A DNA stretch of 64,000 nt, from the NCBI GenBank assembly GCA_913778905.1, contig CAJYYA010000001.1, positions 1 to 64,000 of the forward strand, read 5' to 3'. Shown piece by piece: positions 8,719-15,768 of this stretch (its first letter is position 1; the number at the start of each line of letters is the position of its first letter). Made by a program: the position numbers and the translations under genes. The notes under the pieces were generated by a model. It searched no databases, was not told the DNA's origin, and was given only the letters and a program-made list of their open reading frames with translations. The DNA is from an uncultured Naasia sp. (GTDB lineage: Bacteria; Actinomycetota; Actinomycetes; Actinomycetales; Microbacteriaceae).

Positions 8719-10287
8719 TCAGGCCTTTCCACCCGTCGTCGGCAGGCAGGTGAGTGCCAGGTACAGGTCAACGCGGTCCGCCATCCTGCCGACATCGCGC
8801 TGGGTGAGCGCCTCGATGCGCCCCACCCGGTAGCGGAGGGTGTTCACGTGGACGTGCAGCGAGGCGGCTGCGCTCTGCCACGAGGCGCCTGCGTCGAGGA
8901 ACACACGGAGCGTCTCGACCAGGTCGGATCCGTGGCGGGCGTCGTAGTCGATCAGCGGCGCGAGCAGCCCGGTGGCGAAGCGGGTGCGCACCTGCTCGGG
9001 AAGCAGTTCGAGGAGCGCGTCGGACGACACCGGGGTCGAGCGGGTCGCCCACACCATAGTGTTCTCCCCCGCGGCCGCTCGCATGCGCGATCGCGCCGAT
9101 TCCACCGCGGCGCCCAGCTGGCTGACGCTGAGCGTGCGCTCACTCACGCCGAGCCGCATGCGACGCGGACCCAGCAGCGGTTCGTGAGGCCCGGCGGCCC
9201 GCGTGGCCGTCGCGATGAGCGATTCCGGTGTCACGGCGGCCCCGCTCACGAAGAGGACTGCCTCCGTCCCGTATTCGGCACCGACGACGTTGGTGCCGAC
9301 GCCCTCGAGCATGGCCGCGACCGCCTCGAGGACCGCCCGGGCGGGATAGACCTCGTCGTCGACCGACGCGGCGACGACCGTGACGGGTTCGAGCGGATCC
9401 GATCCGAGCAGCCGCAACCGGGCCGACGCTTCGCCCGGCGACAGCGCGTCGGCGACCAGCAGGTCGACGAGATCGCCCGCTTGCGCCTCATCCGCACGGC
9501 GGCGGCTGGCGGCGAGCTCCAGTTCGACCCGCACCACCACGAGCAGGGTGCCCACCACCCGGGAGAGATCCGCCGACCAGGAGCGGTGGTCCCCGGCGCA
9601 CACCAGGTAACCGAGTGGCTGCTCACCATCCGTGAGGACCGGCCAGGCCGTCCTCGAGCCACGCGGATCCGTCTCCACGACAGCGACCCCGGCCCGTTCC
9701 GGCAGCATGCGGTTCCACACACGGGCGATCTCCTCGGCGCCGGGGGCGCCCCCGGCGAGAGCTGACAGCACCCCGTTGGACTCGATGACCCAGCTCTCGA
9801 CCCCGAACTCGTCGAGCATGAGGCGGAGGGCGGCTTGCACTCCCGCGCCCGATCCGAGCGAGTCGAGCAGGCGACGCCCCACGACCAGGCTTCGCGAGGA
9901 GGCCTGCGCATCCGGATCGGCGAGAGTCGAGTCGATGTACTGCGTGACCGATTTGAAGGAGACGTCCTCACGCAGTGTCAGGAGGACGATGCCGTATTCG
10001 CGGCAGACTTCGGCGAAGTGGTCCGGGATCTCGCCGATGACGATGCGTCCGATGACGAGCACAGCCACCTTCTTCGCGGCGAGCGCGGACACGAAGGTGC
10101 GCGTGCTGTCCATTCCGGTATGCCACAGCGCGCTCGTGAGCACGAGATCTCCGGCTGACAGGAAGCGGCCGGGGTTGGGGAGATCGACGATGTAGGAGCC
10201 GTGCACATCGCGCTCGAGCAGCGACGCCGGCCCCCATACGACGGAGAGTCCGAGGGCCTCGCGATCGAGCAGGTCGGCGATCCGCAT
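8719..10287 (-). CDS. PucR family transcriptional regulator
   Basis: The 522-residue regulator has an N-terminal PucR sensor domain (about 5-125, beginning RIADLLDREALGL and containing GDLVLTSALWH) and a central GGDEF-like region. Its C-terminal helix-turn-helix (about 450-515) contains ASLHVHVNTLRYRVGRIEAL, the hallmark of HTH_30. Relatives control purine catabolism, amino-acid or alcohol use. ATG at 10287 has a strong GGGAGG six bases upstream. It converges on the deaminase-PPC pair. The neighbouring deaminase makes purine or nucleobase degradation the best guess for its regulon. Confidence 0.88.
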   Translation of the reverse strand: MRIADLLDREALGLSVVWGPASLLERDVHGSYIVDLPNPGRFLSAGDLVLTSALWHTGMDSTRTFVSALAAKKVAVLVIGRIVIGEIPDHFAEVCREYGIVLLTLREDVSFKSVTQYIDSTLADPDAQASSRSLVVGRRLLDSLGSGAGVQAALRLMLDEFGVESWVIESNGVLSALAGGAPGAEEIARVWNRMLPERAGVAVVETDPRGSRTAWPVLTDGEQPLGYLVCAGDHRSWSADLSRVVGTLLVVVRVELELAASRRRADEAQAGDLVDLLVADALSPGEASARLRLLGSDPLEPVTVVAASVDDEVYPARAVLEAVAAMLEGVGTNVVGAEYGTEAVLFVSGAAVTPESLIATATRAAGPHEPLLGPRRMRLGVSERTLSVSQLGAAVESARSRMRAAAGENTMVWATRSTPVSSDALLELLPEQVRTRFATGLLAPLIDYDARHGSDLVETLRVFLDAGASWQSAAASLHVHVNTLRYRVGRIEALTQRDVGRMADRVDLYLALTCLPTTGGKA

Positions 10288-10446
10288 GAACGCCTCCCGT
10301 CGTACCGATTGTCCGTTTCGAGTTTACCGACGCACTTCTCCTGCAGATGTCCGGTAGCGCGGAGCGGATCGCGGAGGTTCTTCCCCGGTCGATGCATTAC
10401 AACTGGGGGCGTGTCGGGATGCGGCACCGCGACGATGGGGGCCCGA

Positions 10447-11655
10447 ATGGCTGCACTCGACTCTGACGCGGCGCGCACGGGCGCCCCGACGGATACGAAG
10501 ACGACACGCTCTGAGGCGGTGGCCCGAGCCAAGCTTCTCGACCCGGCCCCGACCGAGCGCTTCGACCGGCTGACCCGTATCGCCCGCGACCTCTTCGGTG
10601 TAAGCAACGCGATGATCACGGTGCTCGACGACACTCACCAGCACGTGAAGTCGCACGTCGGATCCGCTTCGCTGCCGGGCGCGACCGCGCCGGTGTCCGA
10701 CACGATGTGCGTCGAGACCATCGAGGCGGATTGCGCCTACGTCGTCGAAGACGCGTCCGCCGATCCGCGCTATCGCGACAGCGTTCTGGTCACCGGAGAT
10801 CCGGGCATCCGCTTCTACGCGGGATACCCGATCTCCGCCGGCGGAAGGCGCATCGGCGCTCTCTGCCTCTTCGACGACCAGCCGCGGACGCTGGCGCCAT
10901 CCGACGAGGTCCTTCTTGCCGGGTTGGCAATCCTCGTCGAGGGCGAGCTGGACCCGGCCGTGGAGGCCGACGTGACACGTGCCAGCGCGGCCCAGCGCGG
11001 TCTTCTCCCCCGCTCGCGACCCGAACTGGTGGGCTGGGATCTCGCCGGCGAGTCCGTCGCCGCACTCGATGTCGGCGGCGACCTCTTCGACTGGTTGCAG
11101 GTCGACGGCGGGCTCGTGTTCTTCCTCGTCGACCCGATCGGGCGCGGCAGCGGCGCTGCGATCGTCTCCGCGACGGTGCGCGGAGTCATGCGGAGCATTG
11201 CGCCAACCGCTGACCTCGTCGTCGCGACGCAGGCCTCATCGAGCGCTTTGGAGGATCTCGACGAGGTCGGGTCCTTCGCCTCTCTCTTCGGTGCGCACCT
11301 GACCACCGACACGGGCGAGGTCCACTTCACCGACGCGGGGCACGGCTTGACGCTCGTGGTCCGTAGCGATGGGTCGAGCGAACGACTCGCTTCCGGCGAG
11401 CCCCCGCTCGGCACGGTCCCGACGCCCGGCCGGTCATCGGATTCACTGACGCTCCGACCTGGGGATTCGCTCGTCTGCATCAGCGACGGGGTCCTCGACT
11501 CGCTCGCCGTCGAAGGCGACCCCTTCGAGGTTCTGACGCGCCGCGTCGCGCAGAGCGGCGACGCCGGCAGTGCCGTGGCGGACCTGACCGATCGCGCCGA
11601 GCGGTACGGCGTCCGCGATGACGCGACCGTCGTGGTGCTTCGGCGCACCGTCTGA
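10447..11655 (+). CDS. GAF domain PP2C-type (SpoIIE) serine phosphatase
   Basis: The protein has about 402 residues. An N-terminal GAF domain (about 40-165, with NAMITVLDD and IRFYAGYPI) is followed by a SpoIIE-like PP2C domain (about 185-400). Metal-binding signatures are DVGGDLFDW, TDAGHGLTL, CISDGVLD and DDATVVVL, so the catalytic core looks intact. Such proteins dephosphorylate anti-anti-sigma factors in partner-switching pathways, with GAF sensing a small ligand or redox state. No anti-sigma kinase or STAS gene lies nearby. ATG 10447 has GGGGG five bases upstream. An in-frame ATG at 10435 or GTG at 10411 is also possible. Confidence 0.85.
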   Translation: MAALDSDAARTGAPTDTKTTRSEAVARAKLLDPAPTERFDRLTRIARDLFGVSNAMITVLDDTHQHVKSHVGSASLPGATAPVSDTMCVETIEADCAYVVEDASADPRYRDSVLVTGDPGIRFYAGYPISAGGRRIGALCLFDDQPRTLAPSDEVLLAGLAILVEGELDPAVEADVTRASAAQRGLLPRSRPELVGWDLAGESVAALDVGGDLFDWLQVDGGLVFFLVDPIGRGSGAAIVSATVRGVMRSIAPTADLVVATQASSSALEDLDEVGSFASLFGAHLTTDTGEVHFTDAGHGLTLVVRSDGSSERLASGEPPLGTVPTPGRSSDSLTLRPGDSLVCISDGVLDSLAVEGDPFEVLTRRVAQSGDAGSAVADLTDRAERYGVRDDATVVVLRRTV

Positions 11656-11690
11656 CGCCCTCCCGCGCAGCGACAGACGGCGGCTGAACC

Positions 11691-12164
11691 TCAGTACCAG
11701 AAGCCCCGGTGCGCATCCATGGCATCGTCGGAGAGTGCAGGGCCCGCCACTTCGATGTGGCGCTGGCCTGACGCGAGCACGGTCGCAGCGGGGAGATGCA
11801 TGGTGGGGTTCTCGTCGTGCGGGCCGGTCATCTCGGCGAGCTGGGCTTCGGTCATCGCCCAGACGACCCGGCCGATGCCCGACCAGTAGATGGCTCCGCT
11901 GCACATCGCGCACGGCTCGCAGCTGGTGAACAGAGTGTGATCTCCGAGGGCGGCCGTCCCGATCCGCTGGGAAGCGAGCCGGACGAGGTTGGTCTCGGCG
12001 TGACCCGTCACGTCGCGGTCGGTGTTCACGGTGTTCTCCGCCTCGAGGACCACGGCGCCCGATGAGTCCGTCAAGACGGCGCCGAAGGGATGGTTGCCGT
12101 GCTCGCGTGCACGGTGGGATACGGCGATGGCGTCTCGGAGTCGGTCCAGATCCTGCTCGTTCAT
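11691..12164 (-). CDS. Nucleoside/guanine deaminase (CDA-fold)
   Basis: The 157-residue enzyme belongs to the cytidine-deaminase-like superfamily. It shows the zinc and catalytic motif GHAETN (about 54-59, Glu as proton shuttle) and SCEPCAMCSGAIYW (81-94) with the two zinc cysteines. The PCAMCSGAIYW form and the FWY C-terminus resemble guanine deaminase GuaD-type proteins more than tRNA adenosine deaminase TadA. ATG at 12164 is the natural family start, although the frame is open upstream. It fits the purine-salvage tone of the region. Confidence 0.85.
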   Translation of the reverse strand: MNEQDLDRLRDAIAVSHRAREHGNHPFGAVLTDSSGAVVLEAENTVNTDRDVTGHAETNLVRLASQRIGTAALGDHTLFTSCEPCAMCSGAIYWSGIGRVVWAMTEAQLAEMTGPHDENPTMHLPAATVLASGQRHIEVAGPALSDDAMDAHRGFWY

Positions 12165-12293
12165 GGTCGTATTCTCGCTCTCCGCCCTGCTTCCTGGCTC
12201 GGAGAACGTCGGCGCCTGACAGGTGGCTGGGCTGGTTTGCCACTCACCGAAGCATCGACGTATCGTCTTTTCCGGACATTTTGGAGGGTCGCA

Positions 12294-12608
12294 ATGTCGG
12301 ACGGGACGTTCTCGAAGAAGAGCGCGGATATCGCAGCCTTGCGTCTGGTCGACAGCGGCCATCCGCACGAGTGGCTGGTCTGCCGCGAAGGTTCCGATGC
12401 TCCCCTCGTCGTCGCGGTGATCAGCGGCGAGACCGGCGGCGTGTACGCCTACCCGCATCAGGTGCCGTATCGCCGACTGGGTCCTTACGACAGTCCGGAG
12501 CAGGCGCTGGAGTCGTGCCGTTCCGAGTTCGGAGAGGCCGCCGACGGAACGCCGCTCGCGTCCGAAGCCGGCGACTCCGAAGCCACCGATTCCGACGTCA
12601 CCGGCTGA
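12294..12608 (+). CDS. Small hypothetical protein
   Basis: The gene encodes 104 residues and starts with ATG preceded by GGAGGG seven bases upstream. I do not recognise the family. The protein is soluble, has no membrane segment or signal peptide, and ends in an acidic Ser/Thr/Asp/Glu-rich tail (about 82-104). The middle (HEWLVCREGS ... VYAYPHQVPY) looks like a compact alpha/beta domain. It is divergent from the deaminase gene, across a 129-base gap. Confidence 0.7.
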   Translation: MSDGTFSKKSADIAALRLVDSGHPHEWLVCREGSDAPLVVAVISGETGGVYAYPHQVPYRRLGPYDSPEQALESCRSEFGEAADGTPLASEAGDSEATDSDVTG

Positions 12609-12647
12609 GGTCAGCGAGCCTCATCGGCGGGGCCTCGCGATCTCGCG

Positions 12648-12968
12648 TCAGTGGTCGGAGACGACCTTGAGACCGATCACGCAGCCGATGAGGCCGGCGA
12701 TCAGGAGCATCTTGATCACGGTCACCGGCTCACTGCCGGACGCCATCGCGTAGCCCACTGTGAGGGCCGCCCCCACCCCGACCCATACGGCGTAGCCCGT
12801 CCCGACGGGAATCTCTCGCAGAGCGAACGCGAGTCCGCCCATGCTCGCGAGAAGACCGACCCCGAACACGAGGGTCGGCCAGAGCTTGGTGAATCCCTCT
12901 GATCTGCCGAGCGCCGTGGCCCAAACGGCCTCGAGGACACCGGAGAGGATGAGGACGATCCACGACAT
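12648..12968 (-). CDS. sugE: SMR family guanidinium exporter, SugE/Gdx type
   Basis: This 106-residue protein has four transmembrane helices and the essential SMR glutamate at Glu13 (GVLEAVWA). The following LGRSEGFTKLWP matches the SugE/Gdx branch rather than the multidrug EmrE branch. Gdx proteins exchange protons for guanidinium. The upstream guanidine-III riboswitch supports this substrate strongly. The ATG at 12968 has AAGGAG nine bases upstream. That Shine-Dalgarno follows the 3' end of the riboswitch directly, so ligand control of translation initiation is likely. The gene stands alone. Confidence 0.93.
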   Translation of the reverse strand: MSWIVLILSGVLEAVWATALGRSEGFTKLWPTLVFGVGLLASMGGLAFALREIPVGTGYAVWVGVGAALTVGYAMASGSEPVTVIKMLLIAGLIGCVIGLKVVSDH

Positions 12969-12982
12969 GTCTGCTTCTCCTT

Positions 12983-13025
12983 GGCCAGTCTTGTCGCGTG
13001 CCGGGTACTGAACCGTCGTCCGGGG
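12983..13025 (-). ncRNA. Guanidine-III riboswitch (ykkC-III) controlling sugE
   Basis: Read on the minus strand, the three invariant blocks of the class occur in order and with usual spacing: CCGGACGA (13016-13023), GUACCCGG (13001-13008) and GACAAGAC (12988-12995). The short segments GGUUCA and UGGCC between and after the blocks can form the pseudoknot-type pairing, with G-U pairs. The 3' end touches the AAGGAG ribosome-binding site of sugE. Placement before a Gdx-type exporter is exactly the known context. The blocks are seen directly; the assignment rests on my knowledge of the class consensus. Confidence 0.88.
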
Positions 13026-13356
13026 CCCTTGCGGGACCTGACGTCACGATAAACGAGTGACCCGATCAACTTCTGAGCGATCACGGACAGGAACTGCGTG
13101 CCGGTTCGACGTCGGATGGAACAAAGGAGGGCGGGGCTCTGAGAGCCCCGCCCTGGGACCGCAACCCCCCGGCTGCAGTCGGGACGAGTACCCATCTCGT
13201 CCTTGACACGCGGGAATCGGGTTCGATGAAATCGTCCGCCCGGTCGCGCGTGCTACATGAAAGTTTTGCAGAGAGGAAGGCTTTCCAACCGCCGAAACGC
13301 CAGAATTCGCTGCAAGTTCCCTGCCAATACAGTCAGCACTCGTGATCTTCGGAGGA
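13026..13356. other. Structured intergenic region without a gene; terminator-like hairpin and possible sRNA
   Basis: I see no ORF worth calling here. 13128-13154 is a 13-bp perfect stem (AGGGCGGGGCTCT with its complement) that on the minus strand is followed by CCTTTGTT, so it may end minus-strand transcription. 13182-13202 is another hairpin, GGACGAG/CTCGTCC around TACCCAT. Between them lies GCAACCCCCCGGCTGC on the plus strand. Downstream, GCGG/CCGC and ATCG/CGAT arms nest at about 13218-13248. GTGATC/GATCAC (about 13340-13358) closes the end of the 82-residue membrane-protein gene. Confidence 0.4.
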
Positions 13357-13605
13357 TCACTCGTCCTGTGCGCGCCTGGCGAGCGCTGCGACCCAGCCGA
13401 ACCACCCCGACCCGACGGCCAGAACGGCCGCCCCGAACAGACCGGATGAGGGGTCACCCCCATGCAGAGTCGGCGCGATGAGGGCGAAGACCGCGAAGCC
13501 GGCGAACGCGATCGCCACGATCAGCGTGCCGATGGCGACGGTCTTTCGGCGCCCGGGCGCCATCTTGGCCAGTTCCCCGAGCAGCGCATCACGAATCGCA
13601 TTCAC
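13357..13605 (-). CDS. Small two-helix membrane protein
   Basis: The gene encodes 82 residues with a charged start (GELAKMAPGRRK) and two hydrophobic helices at about 22-44 and 54-74. I recognise no family. It sits between the riboswitch region and ychF on the same strand as ychF, about 45 bases upstream of the latter's stop codon on the map. It may be a stand-alone membrane accessory protein. Confidence 0.65.
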   Translation of the reverse strand: MNAIRDALLGELAKMAPGRRKTVAIGTLIVAIAFAGFAVFALIAPTLHGGDPSSGLFGAAVLAVGSGWFGWVAALARRAQDE

Positions 13606-13650
13606 TCCTCGAGATTAGAGGTGAACGCCCCACCCGATTGCGTGAATGGG

Positions 13651-14724
13651 TCACACGTTGAAGCGGAACTCCACGACGTCGCCGTCCTGCATGACGTATT
13701 CCTTGCCCTCCATGCGGGCCTTGCCTTTGGAGCGGGCTTCGGCGACCGAGCCGGTCTCCACCAGATCTTCGAACGAGATGATCTCGGCCTTGATGAAGCC
13801 CTTTTGGAAATCGGTGTGGATCACACCGGCGGCCTGCGGAGCCGTCCAGCCCTTGCCGATCGTCCAGGCGCGCGACTCTTTGGGGCCGGCCGTCAGGTAA
13901 GTCTGCAGGCCGAGGGTGTCGAAGCCGATCCGGGCGAGCTGGTCGAGTCCGCTCTCCTCCTGGCCGGTGCTGGCGAGGAGCTCCGCCGCCTCCTCGGGAT
14001 CGAGGTCGATGAGCTCGGACTCGATCTTCGCGTCGAGGAACACCGCCTCCGACGGGGCGACGAGCGCGGCCAGTTCAGACTTCTTGGCGTCGTCGGTGAG
14101 AACGGCCTCGTCGACGTTGAACACGTAGATGAACGGCTTCGCGGTGAGCAGGCCCAGCTCGCGGATCGGGGTCACGTCGAACTTCGCGCCCGACAGGGTC
14201 TGGCCGTCGTTGAGGATCTTCTGCGCCTCCAGCGCGGCCTCGAGCACGGACGGGTCGAGACGCTTGCCCTTCGTCTCCTTCTCGAAGCGCGGGATCGCTT
14301 TCTCGAGGGTCTGCATGTCGGCGAGGATCAGCTCGGTGTTGATCGTCTCGAGATCGCTGGCCGGATTGACGCCGCCGTCGACGTGGACGACATCCGGATC
14401 CTCGAAGCCGCGCACGACCTCGGCGATCGCGTCGGCCTCGCGGATGTTCGCGAGGAACTGGTTACCCAGGCCCTCACCCTCGCTCGCACCGCGGACGATG
14501 CCGGCGATGTCGACGAACGACACCGTCGCGGGCAGGATCCGCTCGCTGCCGAAGATGCCCGCCAGCGTCGCGAGACGCGGGTCGGGCAGGCTCACCACCC
14601 CGACGTTCGGCTCGATCGTCGCGAACGGGTAGTTCGCGGCGAGAACCGAGTTCTTGGTCAGAGCATTGAAGAGGGTGGACTTGCCCACATTGGGGAGTCC
14701 GACGATTCCGATCGTGAGAGCCAC
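13651..14724 (-). CDS. ychF: Ribosome-binding ATPase/GTPase YchF
   Basis: The product has about 357 residues, the normal size for this universally conserved Obg-family protein. Its P-loop GLPNVGKST begins near residue 9, and VDIAG marks G3. The G4 position reads NVDE instead of NKxD, which explains ATP preference. A C-terminal TGS domain covers about 275-357. I chose GTG 14724, giving MALTIGIVGLPN as in relatives. A TAGGTT box eight bases upstream suggests a leaderless start. ATG 14730, two codons earlier, is possible. It acts on ribosomes and in oxidative-stress control. Confidence 0.95.
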   Translation of the reverse strand: MALTIGIVGLPNVGKSTLFNALTKNSVLAANYPFATIEPNVGVVSLPDPRLATLAGIFGSERILPATVSFVDIAGIVRGASEGEGLGNQFLANIREADAIAEVVRGFEDPDVVHVDGGVNPASDLETINTELILADMQTLEKAIPRFEKETKGKRLDPSVLEAALEAQKILNDGQTLSGAKFDVTPIRELGLLTAKPFIYVFNVDEAVLTDDAKKSELAALVAPSEAVFLDAKIESELIDLDPEEAAELLASTGQEESGLDQLARIGFDTLGLQTYLTAGPKESRAWTIGKGWTAPQAAGVIHTDFQKGFIKAEIISFEDLVETGSVAEARSKGKARMEGKEYVMQDGDVVEFRFNV

Positions 14725-14732
14725 GGGCATCT

Positions 14733-14738
14733 AACCTA
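14733..14738 (-). promoter_or_regulatory. Leaderless-type -10 box of ychF
   Basis: TAGGTT lies eight bases upstream of the chosen GTG, and no Shine-Dalgarno is present. The pattern recurs at many genes in this window. Confidence 0.4.
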
Positions 14739-14773
14739 CCCGCCGCTCGCCCGATCCCCCGCCGTCCCCGCCC

Positions 14774-15379
14774 TCAGGATCGTGAAGCGGGCGGACTGGC
14801 GGCCAGCCGCGCCCAACTGCGGATCAGGGGCGCGCCGAGGAGACCCGCGACGAGCCAGGTGAGGAGGGACGCGACCTCGCCCGTGATGAAGAGCCCGACC
14901 AGCAGCGCTCCGACCCAGACGAGCAGCACGGCGAGGGCCGTGGCGAGCAGTAGCAGGATCGAACGAGCCGGGTGGCGGCGCAGAAGCGCCCACACGGGCG
15001 CACCTCCGGCGGCGACGACCGGGCAGCCGAGGGCGACCAGCACCGGAACCACCGGCGGGAACACGACGGCGCCGATCACGACGACCGTTCCCGTCACCGC
15101 GATCAGGGCGACGAGCCGACCGAGCCGCAGGACGGGCACATGCGTCGCGGCGACTCGGGCCCTCGACAGCGCGACCCACCACACGGCGACGGCGGCGACG
15201 AGGATGACGACCCCCGACGACACGGCGAGCGCGATGCCCCCGACGGTGAGAGGGAGCGCGGGCGCGACGACGACGAGAACAGCCTGCACGAGCGCATTGA
15301 CGATGATCGCGGCGGCGACCGAGACCGCCCCGGCGCCACGGGTCGGCGTGCGCGGGATCCGCTCGAGCATCCCGGTCAT
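14774..15379 (-). CDS. Six-TM hypothetical membrane protein
   Basis: The protein has 201 residues with about six hydrophobic helices (roughly 18-40, 46-70, 90-112, 113-128, 140-162 and 170-190) and Arg-rich short loops. I do not recognise a family. Its ATG overlaps the stop codon of the lipoprotein gene (ATGA), and that gene overlaps the metallophosphoesterase, so it is the last gene of a coupled trio. It may form a membrane partner for the two exported proteins. Confidence 0.8.
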   Translation of the reverse strand: MTGMLERIPRTPTRGAGAVSVAAAIIVNALVQAVLVVVAPALPLTVGGIALAVSSGVVILVAAVAVWWVALSRARVAATHVPVLRLGRLVALIAVTGTVVVIGAVVFPPVVPVLVALGCPVVAAGGAPVWALLRRHPARSILLLLATALAVLLVWVGALLVGLFITGEVASLLTWLVAGLLGAPLIRSWARLAASPPASRS

Positions 15380-15768
15380 CCGCGGGCCGCCTTCTCCAGC
15401 ACGTCGAAGAGTCCCCCGGAGTAGATCTCCTCGCCGCCGACTCGGACGACGAGCGACGCGTTCGCCTCGGTGCTCGACTCGGCCTCGATGCTGCCACCGT
15501 CGGCCGTGGTACCGGAGCAGGTGATGGCCGTGCCCGCACCGTTCTCGCAGACCGGCGCCTCCAGCACGGCGATGCCCTTCTCGAGCAGCACGTCGATGGT
15601 GGCGAAGCGGGCCTCCGACACCCTGTTGCCACCGACGGGCGCGAGTGCCGCCGCCTGGGAGCAGCCCGCGAGCGCGGCTCCGAGCGCGAGGGCGACGGCC
15701 GCCCCGACGGCGACCCGCCCCGCAGACCGCAGCATCGCGGCCGCACCACGTGAGGTGTCCGCGCTCAC
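15376..15768 (-). CDS. Small lipoprotein (DUF4333-like cysteine pattern)
   Basis: The product has about 130 residues: a hydrophobic leader at about 17-35 and lipobox LAGC with Cys36, then a small soluble domain with two more cysteines (VCENGAG and ITCSG, about 73 and 84) that could form a disulfide. The spacing and the CSGTTADGGSI stretch recall DUF4333 proteins, but I cannot confirm it. GTG at 15768 overlaps the stop of the metallophosphoesterase gene (GTGA). A downstream ATG (residue 12) is an alternative start. Confidence 0.75.
   Translation of the reverse strand: MSADTSRGAAAMLRSAGRVAVGAAVALALGAALAGCSQAAALAPVGGNRVSEARFATIDVLLEKGIAVLEAPVCENGAGTAITCSGTTADGGSIEAESSTEANASLVVRVGGEEIYSGGLFDVLEKAARG

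Noticed and set aside
13128-13260. Firm assignment as 6C RNA
   Set aside because: The class has two C-rich loops; only one is visible here and I could not run the model.
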